64,000 bases of DNA from Thermasporomyces sp036564245 (GTDB lineage: Bacteria > Actinomycetota > Actinomycetes > Propionibacteriales > Actinopolymorphaceae). This document shows positions 8,727-16,526 of the stretch, piece after piece. The notes under the pieces were generated by a model. The model ran no database searches. It saw nothing but the letters and a program-made list of their open reading frames with translations, and was not told where the DNA came from. Location: positions 62,001 through 126,000 of the forward strand of contig DATCKU010000011.1 in assembly GCA_036564245.1 (NCBI GenBank), given 5' to 3'. A program made the translations under genes and the position numbers. The first letter of the stretch is position 1. Each line of letters opens with the position of its first letter.

Positions 8727-9802
8727 TGTCGACGAAGACGGTCGAGCGGTGGCTGTCGCTCACGGATGACACGACGCCGTTGTCGGAAGTTGTGCTGCTG
8801 GCGTTGAACGTGCACGGGGTCGGCACCCGGCTCGGCGGCAGGATGCGGATGGAGGTCACGTCCATCGGCGTGCCGCGGTGCGACTTCCTGGTCGTGGTGC
8901 CGTCGGGTCGAGAGACGTCGCCCTTCGTGTTGCGCGATGACCGCTACCTCGAAGTCGACGGCTGCCCGGTGGCAGACGTGGGGCAGGTGTGCCCGGACGA
9001 CGCGGTACCGGCGTACCTGCGTTGCCAGCATCATGGTCGCTGGCTGGCGGCGACGCTGAACGCAATCCCGCACGCTGGCGGCAACGGCACTGCGGTCGGG
9101 GTGTCCGCGAGCACGGCGGACGTGCTCAACCGGGTGCTCGACGGGCTGGCAGCCGAGCTCGCCCGGAAGGCTCCGCGAGGGTCGTTGACGGATCTGCAGG
9201 AGGTCACGGTCTCCACCGGGTGCACGGGTGTCGGAAGCCTTGGTTCGGAGACCGCGGCCTTGGAGTCCCTCCGCACGCTGCGGCAGATCCTGAACGAGCG
9301 TGGCATGAGCAAGACCCGCATCGGGTTGCTGTCGTCGGTGGTGCGGTCGGGCGAGGCGTTCGAGCAGATCGCCGCCGACGTCGCCCCGTTCCTTCTGGTC
9401 CTTGCGGTCGGCAGCGCGGCGGGCCCGGATCGCGCAACGTCGGGAATGCCGAGCCTGCAGCCACAGCAGGCATCGCAGGTGCTGGCGCGAGCGCGTGAGG
9501 CTGGCTTGGCGACCAGCTTCCGGTACGTCGTGGGCCGGGATTCACTCAGCGAGATGGAGCGATTCCTGGCCAGCCTGTTTCCGCACGTCACCGTGTTCCC
9601 GTCGATCGAGGTCATGCAGGGCGGCCCGGCCGAGTGGCTGGCCCCGCGCACCCGCTCTGGTGACGTGGGCTTCTACCTCAAGGCGCGGCAACGGATCGAG
9701 CGCATCGCACCGGATGGACTTCTTCCGGAGCGCTGGCGCTGCTACCGACCGCTGTGGTACGGCCGCTACCGCGGGCACGAGCTCACCGGTCCGACACGGT
9801 GA
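8723..9802 (+). CDS. Uncharacterised 359-residue protein, possible degenerate radical-SAM-like barrel
   Basis: No family confidently recognised. The second half (S-ETAALESLRTLRQILNERGM, then QPQQASQVLARAREAGLATSFRYVVGRDSLSEMERFLASLFPHVTVFPSIEVMQ) has the rhythm of the late strands and helices of radical-SAM TIM barrels. However, no CxxxCxxC cluster motif is present. Cysteines occur as C-x9-C-x11-C in the N-terminal half, with a further STGCTG. The end is rich in Trp, Tyr and Arg (RWRCYRPLWYGRYRGHE). No signal peptide is seen. ATG 8723 overlaps the previous stop. The pair follows the XRE/DUF397/PF04672 module, hinting at an accessory biosynthetic or signalling role; this is inference. Confidence 0.6.
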   Translation: MMSTKTVERWLSLTDDTTPLSEVVLLALNVHGVGTRLGGRMRMEVTSIGVPRCDFLVVVPSGRETSPFVLRDDRYLEVDGCPVADVGQVCPDDAVPAYLRCQHHGRWLAATLNAIPHAGGNGTAVGVSASTADVLNRVLDGLAAELARKAPRGSLTDLQEVTVSTGCTGVGSLGSETAALESLRTLRQILNERGMSKTRIGLLSSVVRSGEAFEQIAADVAPFLLVLAVGSAAGPDRATSGMPSLQPQQASQVLARAREAGLATSFRYVVGRDSLSEMERFLASLFPHVTVFPSIEVMQGGPAEWLAPRTRSGDVGFYLKARQRIERIAPDGLLPERWRCYRPLWYGRYRGHELTGPTR

Positions 9803-9866
9803 GCACCTTGCGTACCACTCTCCGCTGCGCAGCAGAGCCGTTCGGCGTGACGGACGGCCCCTGGTC

Positions 9867-9920
9867 TGCGGCCCGGTGGCCGGCTGTTCTGCCCCCGCCC
9901 GGCTTGGCCACCGGGCCGCA
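9867..9920. terminator. Bidirectional terminator
   Basis: A perfect 15-bp stem: TGCGGCCCGGTGGCC (9867-9881) pairs with GGCCACCGGGCCGCA (9906-9920) around a 24-base loop. It lies between the convergent stops of the 359-residue protein gene and the SGNH hydrolase gene. Confidence 0.8.
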
Positions 9921-9955
9921 CCCTTGCTCGTGGCGCCGTCGTACTCGCGACGTTC

Positions 9956-10960
9956 CTAGCTGGCGGTGCGGAGCTGGTGCTCGGCCGGCAGGATGCCGGG
10001 CGATTCTCGCCGACGATGCCGGAGCAACGCCCACCGGCCACGCGGACCCGACTCCGCGCCGGCAACCTCGGTGGGCTCCACTTCCGCTCCCGGCGCTTGT
10101 GCTGCTCGCACCGCGGCGAACGAGATCGGCAGGATCTGCCCGTCGCGAAGCGCGGCCTCGTCCTCTTCCTCAGGCCAGTACCCGAGTGCCGCCGCGATGG
10201 ACGGCAACAAGGCCACTGCGGCGCTGGCGTACCCCGTGGCCGACGGGTGGAACCGGTCGGGGCCGAACAGCACGCGTGGCGCGGCGGCGAACTCCGGGCC
10301 CAGCAACGACCCGAGGGACACCGTACGTGCCCCGGCCTCGACACACGCGATCGTCTGAGCTGTCGCAAGACGCTGGCTCCAACGCCGTGCGATCTGGCGT
10401 AGCGGGAAGGCGAGCGGCTCGACGGTTCCGAGGTCGGGGCAGGTGCCGACGACGACTTCGCACCCGGCGTCCCGCAGCCGGCGTACGCCTTTGACGAGAA
10501 GACGAACCGACTCCGACGGCAGCGTGCGGTGGGTGACGTCGTTGGCGCCGATGATGATGAGGGCGACGTCGGGGTTGACCTCGAGGGCCTGGGTGATCTG
10601 CCGGTCGAGGTCCTGGGTCTCTGCGCCGGAGACCGCCACGACACGCAAGTCGACCGGACGTCCCGACAGTGCCGCGAGACCGTTCGCGAGCAGCGCGCCC
10701 GGGGTCTCGTCCGGACTGTCGACGCCCAGGCCGCAGGCCGTCGAATCGCCGAGCACCGCGAACGAGATCGGCGGTCCGGAACCGTCACCGTACCGTCCGT
10801 CAGCGACCGGCGCCGTACCGACCGGCTCACCGATCGTCCGCTTGGCAAGAAGTGCCTCCGCGACGAGGACGGCGATCAGGGCGCCACCGATGAGTCCTGC
10901 GCCTCCGCCGCCGACCGCCGCAGCGGTCGCCAGTTTGCGCACGGTTCGAGCGCTGATCAC
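9956..10960 (-). CDS. SGNH/GDSL hydrolase family protein, membrane-anchored
   Basis: A 334-residue serine esterase-type protein. A hydrophobic N-terminal helix (residues ~12-39, rich in Ala and Gly) is probably a signal anchor. Block I is FAVLGDST with Ser73, block III is IIIGANDVTH, and block V is FGPDRFHPSATGY, giving the Ser-Asp-His triad. SGNH hydrolases cleave ester bonds in lipids, carbohydrates or acylated compounds. GTG at 10960 is chosen because GGAGGT lies 4 bases upstream; the in-frame GTG at 10972 has no ribosome site. The last ~50 residues are Arg-rich and not part of the catalytic fold. Confidence 0.85.
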   Translation of the reverse strand: MISARTVRKLATAAAVGGGGAGLIGGALIAVLVAEALLAKRTIGEPVGTAPVADGRYGDGSGPPISFAVLGDSTACGLGVDSPDETPGALLANGLAALSGRPVDLRVVAVSGAETQDLDRQITQALEVNPDVALIIIGANDVTHRTLPSESVRLLVKGVRRLRDAGCEVVVGTCPDLGTVEPLAFPLRQIARRWSQRLATAQTIACVEAGARTVSLGSLLGPEFAAAPRVLFGPDRFHPSATGYASAAVALLPSIAAALGYWPEEEDEAALRDGQILPISFAAVRAAQAPGAEVEPTEVAGAESGPRGRWALLRHRRRESPGILPAEHQLRTAS

Positions 10961-11339
10961 GCAAACCTCCACACCGTCGAAAGATCGTCGGTCCGGCTGG
11001 TTCCTCCCCCATGGTGGCGGTGTGACCGTCCGGGACGGGCCCGGGAGGATCCCGGTCCTCTCTATGACCGGTCGGGGATTTGGTCGGCCGGGTTACGACT
11101 CCTCGCGCTTTTCGAGGATCGCCGGGTCGGGTCACTCCGCCTAGCACATCTGGTGCCCCCCTGGTCGCTCAACGAACCGCCTCAGGCCTGGCATTCCGCG
11201 ATCAGTGCTGGCGGCGCCGTGGCATGGGCGGTGTGAAACCTCCGGACGGCAACGATGTACTGCCTTGGCCGGATACCTCCCACCTACTCTTGTCAACCGC
11301 AAGCAGGCCGGGTGGTTGCGAGAGGCTTAGAGTGCTTCC
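10961..11339. other. 379-bp divergent intergenic region
   Basis: This region separates the SGNH hydrolase (minus) from cystathionine beta-synthase (plus). A short dyad CCGGTC-N8-GACCGG lies at 11052-11071. A TAGAGT -10-like element at 11328-11333 would place transcription start at the GTG at 11340, suggesting a leaderless cbs mRNA. Nothing else is recognised. Confidence 0.4.
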
Positions 11340-12716
11340 GTGCGGTACCACGAATCCCTGCTGTCCTTGGTGGGAAATACGCCATTGGTTCGGTTGACCC
11401 GGTGTGCGGAGAATGTGCCGGGCCTCCTGCTCGCCAAGGTGGAGTACCTCAACCCGGGCGGAAGCGTGAAAGATCGCATTGCGCTTCGCATGGTGGAGGC
11501 CGCCGAACGCGAAGGGAAGCTGCGACCCGGTGGGACGATCGTGGAGCCCACGAGCGGGAACACCGGAGTGGGGCTCGCGATCGTCGCACAGGCCAAGGGC
11601 TATCGCTGCGTCTTCGTCTGCCCGGACAAGGTGAGCGAGGACAAGCGCAACGTGCTGAAGGCGTACGGCGCGGAGGTCGTCGTCTGCCCGACCGCTGTGC
11701 CGCCGGACCATCCGGACTCGTACTACTCGGTCTCCGACCGGTTGGTGGAGGAGATCAAGGACGCATGGAAGCCGGACCAGTACGCCAACGTCAACAACCC
11801 GCTCTCGCACTACGAGCAGACCGGCCCTGAGATCTGGGAGCAGACCGAGGGTCGGATCACTCACTTCGTCGCGGGCATCGGCACCGGCGGCACGATCAGC
11901 GGGGCCGGCCGCTATCTCAAGGAGGTGTCCGGTGGACGCGTCCAGGTCGTGGGTGCCGATCCGGAAGGCTCGGTGTACTCCGGTGGTACCGGACGGCCCT
12001 ATCTCGTCGAAGGTGTGGGTGAGGACTTCTGGCCTTCGACGTACGACCCGACGGTCTGCGACCGCGTGATCGCTGTGTCAGACCACGACTCCTTCGCGAT
12101 GACGCGGCGGCTGGCCCGCGAGGAGGCGCTGCTCGTGGGTGGTTCCTCGGGGATGGCGGTGGTGGCCGCGGCCGAGGTCGCGCGAGAGGCGGGTCCCGAC
12201 GCCGTGGTCGTGGTGATCTTGCCGGACGGTGGACGCGGGTACCTGTCGAAGGTGTTCGACGACGCCTGGCTCGCGCACTACGGATTCCTGCGGAGCGAAG
12301 GTGCCGAAACGGTCGGCGAGGTCCTGCGACGCAAGCGTGGCGACATACCGTCGCTCGTCCATACCCATCCGAACGAGACGATCGCCGAGGCCATCGACAT
12401 CCTGCAGGAGTACGCCGTTTCGCAGATGCCGGTCGTGCGGGCAGAACCACCGGTGATGGCCGCAGAGGTCGCTGGTGCCGTCCACGAGCGAGACCTGCTG
12501 GAGGCGTTGTTCTCGGGTCGGGCCAAGCTCGCCGACCGGGTGGAGCAGCACATGTCGCCGCCGCTGCCGTCGCTCGGTGCCGGAGAACCGGTGTCGAAGG
12601 CGGTGGAGGTGCTCGAGTCCCAGGACGCCTTGCTCGTGCTGGACGACGGGAAGCCGGTCGGCGTGCTCACCCGACAGGATCTGCTCGGCTACCTCGCCAC
12701 CGGGCGGCGACCGTAG
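11340..12716 (+). CDS. cbs: Cystathionine beta-synthase
   Basis: A 458-residue PLP enzyme that condenses serine with homocysteine to give cystathionine, the entry to reverse transsulfuration. The PLP Lys is K44 in NPGGSVKDR; the substrate loop TSGNTG and the phosphate-binding GTGGTISG follow. Residues ~320-455 form a pair of CBS domains (HTHPNETIAEAIDILQEYAVSQMPVV and VLESQDALLVLDDGKPVGVLTRQDLLGYL), which distinguishes it from plain cysteine synthase. GTG at 11340 matches the family N-terminus; there is no strong Shine-Dalgarno and leaderless translation is possible. It converges on the GNAT gene, with only 53 bp between the stops. Confidence 0.93.
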   Translation: MRYHESLLSLVGNTPLVRLTRCAENVPGLLLAKVEYLNPGGSVKDRIALRMVEAAEREGKLRPGGTIVEPTSGNTGVGLAIVAQAKGYRCVFVCPDKVSEDKRNVLKAYGAEVVVCPTAVPPDHPDSYYSVSDRLVEEIKDAWKPDQYANVNNPLSHYEQTGPEIWEQTEGRITHFVAGIGTGGTISGAGRYLKEVSGGRVQVVGADPEGSVYSGGTGRPYLVEGVGEDFWPSTYDPTVCDRVIAVSDHDSFAMTRRLAREEALLVGGSSGMAVVAAAEVAREAGPDAVVVVILPDGGRGYLSKVFDDAWLAHYGFLRSEGAETVGEVLRRKRGDIPSLVHTHPNETIAEAIDILQEYAVSQMPVVRAEPPVMAAEVAGAVHERDLLEALFSGRAKLADRVEQHMSPPLPSLGAGEPVSKAVEVLESQDALLVLDDGKPVGVLTRQDLLGYLATGRRP

Positions 12717-12769
12717 CGGTCGGGAAGCTCGAATCCTGCTGGTCCGGGACCTGGCTGAGGACGGTCGAG

Positions 12770-13363
12770 TCAGCTGTCCCCACGACCTGGCCAGGCCTGC
12801 GGTGTGAAGGGCCAGCTCAGCTGGTTGCAGACAGCCGCCCACCGGCGGTGCATGTCCGGCATGTAGAGGTGCGGGACGAACCCCAGCGTCAGATACGTCT
12901 TGACGGCGGCGAGGCGGAAGTCGTCGGTTCGTAGGTAGATGCACATCCGTGCGGTGTCGAGGAGTCGCTGCAAGGCCGCAGCCGTGACGAGGCGGCCGAG
13001 CCCGCGGCCGGAGTGTCTCGGGTCGGCGGCGATCCACCCGACCTCGTAGCCGTCGGGATAGAGGCCGTCGATCGGGTTGCGCTGCGCCATCCCGGTCGCG
13101 ACCAGCTTGCCGCTCGGCTGGTGGATGACGACGTGCCAGCCGCGGTCGACCAGGGTCTCACGCACCCTGGCGAGGTGGTCGTCGTCCCAGGTCCCCAGGT
13201 CGACGCGCGCCATCAGCTCGCGGAACGCACCCACGACGTCGGTGCGCCCTTCTCGCAGGAGGTAGCCGCGAGGAACCCGAAGTGCGGTGGGATCGAGTCG
13301 TCGGTTCGCAGGCCACAGCATGTGCAGCTGGCGGGCGGCGGCCGGTCGGCTGTCGGGATCCAT
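12770..13363 (-). CDS. GNAT family N-acetyltransferase
   Basis: A 197-residue acetyltransferase fold. The acetyl-CoA binding signature is seen as VGWIAADPRHSGRGLGRLVTAA (roughly residues 118-139; R-x-x-G-x-G-x type), followed by a helix and YLRTDDFRLAAVKTYLTLGFVPHLY. The substrate is unknown. ATG at 13363 follows a GAGGTG site. It is the distal gene of a minus-strand set after the binding protein and Gfo/Idh genes, with a 23-bp gap, so it probably shares their transcript and may act on the same sugar pathway. Confidence 0.88.
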   Translation of the reverse strand: MDPDSRPAAARQLHMLWPANRRLDPTALRVPRGYLLREGRTDVVGAFRELMARVDLGTWDDDHLARVRETLVDRGWHVVIHQPSGKLVATGMAQRNPIDGLYPDGYEVGWIAADPRHSGRGLGRLVTAAALQRLLDTARMCIYLRTDDFRLAAVKTYLTLGFVPHLYMPDMHRRWAAVCNQLSWPFTPQAWPGRGDS

Positions 13364-13386
13364 CACGTCACCTCGCCGCGGTCGAC

Positions 13387-14535
13387 TCACGCCAGTGGTG
13401 CTTCACGTCCTGGCTCGACGCCGATCCCCGCGGTCCAGGTCCGTGGATCGGGCACGTGCACCCACGTGCCACCCTCGGCGAACGAACGCTCCGAGACGAT
13501 GCCGGGCAGTGACATGTCAAGGGCCGCGTGGACGTCGATCGGTACGTCGCCCTCCGTCACGATCGCCTGGACGAACTCGAGGACCGGCCACGCGTCAGCA
13601 CCCCAATGGCCGGCGCCCCGAGGCGGGTGACGGTACCGCTGCGGGAGGAACTCCTCGACGTAGGCGTCGAGCGGTTCCCATTGGCCGGCAGGGCTGCGTC
13701 CTGCCACGTGCACACGAGGTGTCTGGTCGGGCGCACGTGCCGCCTCGTAGGCACCGGCCGTGCCCTGGACGCCGTAGTAGTCCATGAGGTGGGGACGGTT
13801 GGAGAGCAGGTCGAGTCGGACGTCGAGCAGTGCGCCACGCGACGTACGACACAGCAGCACCACCGTGTCGTCGATCTCGTGCTCGGGATCGGTGTGACGG
13901 CCGGAGCCGGCACAGCTCACGGCCGACACCCGGTCGCCGAACCATTGCAGCAACGGGCCAAGGCTGTGGGTGGGGTAGGTGTGGGCCGCCCGGCCCACCT
14001 GCCAGAAGTACCGCCACGTCGGCTTCCCCTCGGCGTCGTGGTGGTAGGCCTTCATCTCGTGCAGGTAGGCGGCCTCGCCGAAGTACAACTCGCCGAACAG
14101 GCCGGCACGTGCCATCGCGGCCACGACGAGGTTCGGCCGGGTGTAGCAGTAGTTCTCCGCCAGCATGTAGCGGGCTGAGCTGCGCCGGTACGCGGCGAGC
14201 AGCTCCTGGGCCTGCTCGATCGAGCACGCGGCCGGTACCTCGGAGAGCACGTGGACCCCGGCGTCGAGAGCCGCTACCGCCTGGGGAACATGATGCTGCT
14301 GCGGAGACGCCACGATGACGAGATCGCTCTCGTCGAGCAGCTGGCTGTATGTCGTACACACGACGTCGACGCCGTGGTCGGCCGCGAACCGCTTCCTGGC
14401 TTCGGAACTGGGGTCGTACACCGCGTGCAGACGGGCTTTGTCACCGCAGGCTCGAAGCCCGGTCACGTAGCGGGCACCCCTCGGCGCGCCGGCGATGCCG
14501 ACGCGTAACGGGGCAGCGTGCTTGTCGGACGTCAT
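13387..14535 (-). CDS. Gfo/Idh/MocA family oxidoreductase (possible GH109-like)
   Basis: A 382-residue protein. An N-terminal Rossmann domain (VGIAGAPRGARYV..., VIVASPQQHHVPQAVAALDAGVHVLSEVPAA) is followed by the C-terminal alpha/beta domain. The stretch around AENYCYTRPNLVVAAMARAGLFGELYFGEAAYLHE and HTYPTHSLGPLLQWFG resembles NAD-dependent GH109 glycosidases and related sugar oxidoreductases. It probably acts on the sugar captured by the neighbouring lipoprotein. It lies 25 bp downstream of the solute-binding protein gene and 23 bp upstream of the GNAT gene. The substrate cannot be fixed from sequence alone. Confidence 0.88.
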   Translation of the reverse strand: MTSDKHAAPLRVGIAGAPRGARYVTGLRACGDKARLHAVYDPSSEARKRFAADHGVDVVCTTYSQLLDESDLVIVASPQQHHVPQAVAALDAGVHVLSEVPAACSIEQAQELLAAYRRSSARYMLAENYCYTRPNLVVAAMARAGLFGELYFGEAAYLHEMKAYHHDAEGKPTWRYFWQVGRAAHTYPTHSLGPLLQWFGDRVSAVSCAGSGRHTDPEHEIDDTVVLLCRTSRGALLDVRLDLLSNRPHLMDYYGVQGTAGAYEAARAPDQTPRVHVAGRSPAGQWEPLDAYVEEFLPQRYRHPPRGAGHWGADAWPVLEFVQAIVTEGDVPIDVHAALDMSLPGIVSERSFAEGGTWVHVPDPRTWTAGIGVEPGREAPLA

Positions 14536-14560
14536 CTGCCTGCCTGCTGTGGTCCTGTCG

Positions 14561-16273
14561 TCAAGCTAGCGCCGGCAACACCGTGTCGGAATACCACGGC
14601 GCGTACACCTGGGCGTGGAACTCCGGCGCTTCCTTCTGCCACAGCCTGTCCAGATCGGCGTAGTACTTTCGCGCCGCCTGGACGAAGGTCTCGTCGTCGA
14701 TGCTGGACGTGAAACTCTCGTAGGTCTTGTTGATCGTGTCCTCGAGCTTTGCCATGTCGGCTCGGATGTCGGGCACGTTGCGCTCGAACGCCCATCGGTT
14801 GATGGCGTCGTCGGACGCGGTCCCCATGGGACCTGGGTTCTTCTCTGCCGGGAAATAGAGCTCCCTCGGCGGCGTCGGTGCGAGCTTCGTACCGGCCGAG
14901 TAGGCCTCCACGATCGACTTTCCCCACGCCTCTTCCGGGCTGCCCGGCAGGTCGGTGAGGCTCTCGGCGAAGATCGGGATCATCGTGTTGGTCGGAATCA
15001 TCGAGCCGCCCACGTAGCCGCCGTACACGTGACGCAGGTCCCCGGTCTCGTCGTAGATGACCTTCATCTGGGTCGTGAGGCCTGGTCCCATCATGTAGGT
15101 GTGCAGGCTGACCGCCTTGTCCAGCACGTCGTCGTCGGCGTCCGGCCGGAACGAGATCATCGCGGCGGTGTAGCGGGCTGACCCGTCGAAGTACCCGAGG
15201 TCGCCGAAGGGCACCGGGATCCAGCTCACGACCTCTTCGTACGCCTTGCCGTTCAGCGAGACGAACTTCTGCGCGTTGGGATCGTTGGGGCTGTGGGTGA
15301 GCGCCGCCGGGTTGCCCATCCACATGCCGACGTCGCCACGGGTGAAGGCGTCGTTGGCCTGGGTGTCGTCCATCGTGATGTCCGTACGCACCGACTGGTC
15401 CTCGTACACCATGCCGCGGAACAGCTCGACGGCCCTGACCCAGATGTCGACGTGCGTCGTCCAGTCGGACCGCCAGTTCCAGCTCGTCTCGGGCGCCGGC
15501 ACGGACGTCAGCAGGCCGTGCGCGTTGGCACTGAGCGGTGCCCAGTAGTTCCAGTTGACCAGGGCGATGCCTTTCCGCTCGCCTGACGTGGTGGCCTTGG
15601 CGATCTCGCGTACCCGCTGCCAGGTCCACGTGCGGTCGAACGGGATGTCGGCGATGCCTGCGCGCTCGAGGAAGTCCTTGCGGTAGTACAGGCCCTGGCC
15701 CGCACCGGAGTACTCGTAGGGGAGCCCGTACCTCCTGCCGTCGATCTTCCAGAAATCCCATGCCGGCTTGACGACCGGGTTGAGCTTCCGGCCGAACGCG
15801 TACGCGTCGGCGAGCTCGGTGATGTCGGCTGCGAGTCCTTGGACGAAGGCGTTGCGGATGTTCCCGGTGCTCCAGCTCCCCAAGACGTTCCCGATGAAGA
15901 GGTCGGGCGCGGTCCCGCCGCCGATGGCTGCCACCAGGGCCTCGGGGTTCTGCACGTCGACGTTGATGTGCGTCAGCCGGACGCCGGGGTTGTCTTTCAG
16001 CCAGCCGCGCAACGCGGCCGCGTAGCCCTTGGCGTTGGCGTCCGTCCTCTGCTTCGCGGCAGATGGCATCACGGGGTACGGATCGGCGCCGCCCGCTCCG
16101 CCGATCTTGAGCACGACATCCGCGGCCTCGCCGGAGTTGGAATCGTCCTGGCATGCGGCCAGGACGGTGCCGCCGGTCACTGTGGCCCCCGCGATGGCGA
16201 GGGCCCGGAGTAGTCCGCGGCGACTGAGCATTCCGTGTGTGGCTTCGAGGCTGGATCGGTGCGAGGCGGCCAT
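14561..16273 (-). CDS. Extracellular solute-binding lipoprotein (family 1-type carbohydrate ABC transporter)
   Basis: A 570-residue exported lipoprotein. The N-terminus combines a twin-arginine-like SRRGLLRAL with a lipobox TVLAAC, followed by a Ser/Asp linker. The mature part resembles large sugar/oligosaccharide binding proteins: an early GG-APDLFIGN segment, then YYRKDFLERAGI and TWTWQRVREIAKA. ATG at 16273 has GGGAG 8 bases upstream. It heads a minus-strand operon with Gfo/Idh and GNAT genes and is divergent from the 910-residue glycosidase. No ABC permease genes are in the window, so the transporter partners must be elsewhere. Confidence 0.9.
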   Translation of the reverse strand: MAASHRSSLEATHGMLSRRGLLRALAIAGATVTGGTVLAACQDDSNSGEAADVVLKIGGAGGADPYPVMPSAAKQRTDANAKGYAAALRGWLKDNPGVRLTHINVDVQNPEALVAAIGGGTAPDLFIGNVLGSWSTGNIRNAFVQGLAADITELADAYAFGRKLNPVVKPAWDFWKIDGRRYGLPYEYSGAGQGLYYRKDFLERAGIADIPFDRTWTWQRVREIAKATTSGERKGIALVNWNYWAPLSANAHGLLTSVPAPETSWNWRSDWTTHVDIWVRAVELFRGMVYEDQSVRTDITMDDTQANDAFTRGDVGMWMGNPAALTHSPNDPNAQKFVSLNGKAYEEVVSWIPVPFGDLGYFDGSARYTAAMISFRPDADDDVLDKAVSLHTYMMGPGLTTQMKVIYDETGDLRHVYGGYVGGSMIPTNTMIPIFAESLTDLPGSPEEAWGKSIVEAYSAGTKLAPTPPRELYFPAEKNPGPMGTASDDAINRWAFERNVPDIRADMAKLEDTINKTYESFTSSIDDETFVQAARKYYADLDRLWQKEAPEFHAQVYAPWYSDTVLPALA

Positions 16274-16376
16274 GGCTGCAGCTCCCTTCCGGCGGTCCGC
16301 CGGCTGGTTGTCGACGACGTCTGGCTCGAGTGGACGTGCGGGAGGCAGAGAGTCCGAGAACCCGATTGTTCAGAAG

Positions 16377-16389
16377 GTTTCAGTGAAAC
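16377..16389. promoter_or_regulatory. Candidate operator palindrome 1 (glycosidase/binding-protein divergent promoter)
   Basis: GTTTCA-G-TGAAAC, a perfect 13-bp palindrome in the divergent region between the binding protein and the glycosidase. Its core TTCA-N-TGAA recurs at 16476. A LacI-type regulator is encoded downstream at 19352. Confidence 0.5.
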
Positions 16390-16475
16390 TATGCGTCCGG
16401 CTTCGGAATGGTCAACCCGTGTACGGCGGCCGATTCAGGGCATACCATCTGGATTTCAAACCGAATCGTGTGAAC

Positions 16476-16484
16476 TTCATTGAA
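16476..16484. promoter_or_regulatory. Candidate operator palindrome 2 (glycosidase/binding-protein divergent promoter)
   Basis: TTCA-T-TGAA, the same core as at 16378-16388, centred 97 bp from the first copy and 43 bases before the glycosidase start. Two copies of the core in one divergent promoter suggest one regulator controlling both directions. Confidence 0.4.
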
Positions 16485-16526
16485 CATTGCGCTCTCATCT
16501 CCTGCCGTCGACGCTTGGAAGACCTC

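Noticed and set aside
16029..16526. N-terminal extension of the 910-residue glycosidase frame
   Set aside because: It would cover the start of the divergent binding-protein gene and its promoter. The Tat signal and ribosome site place the start at 16527.
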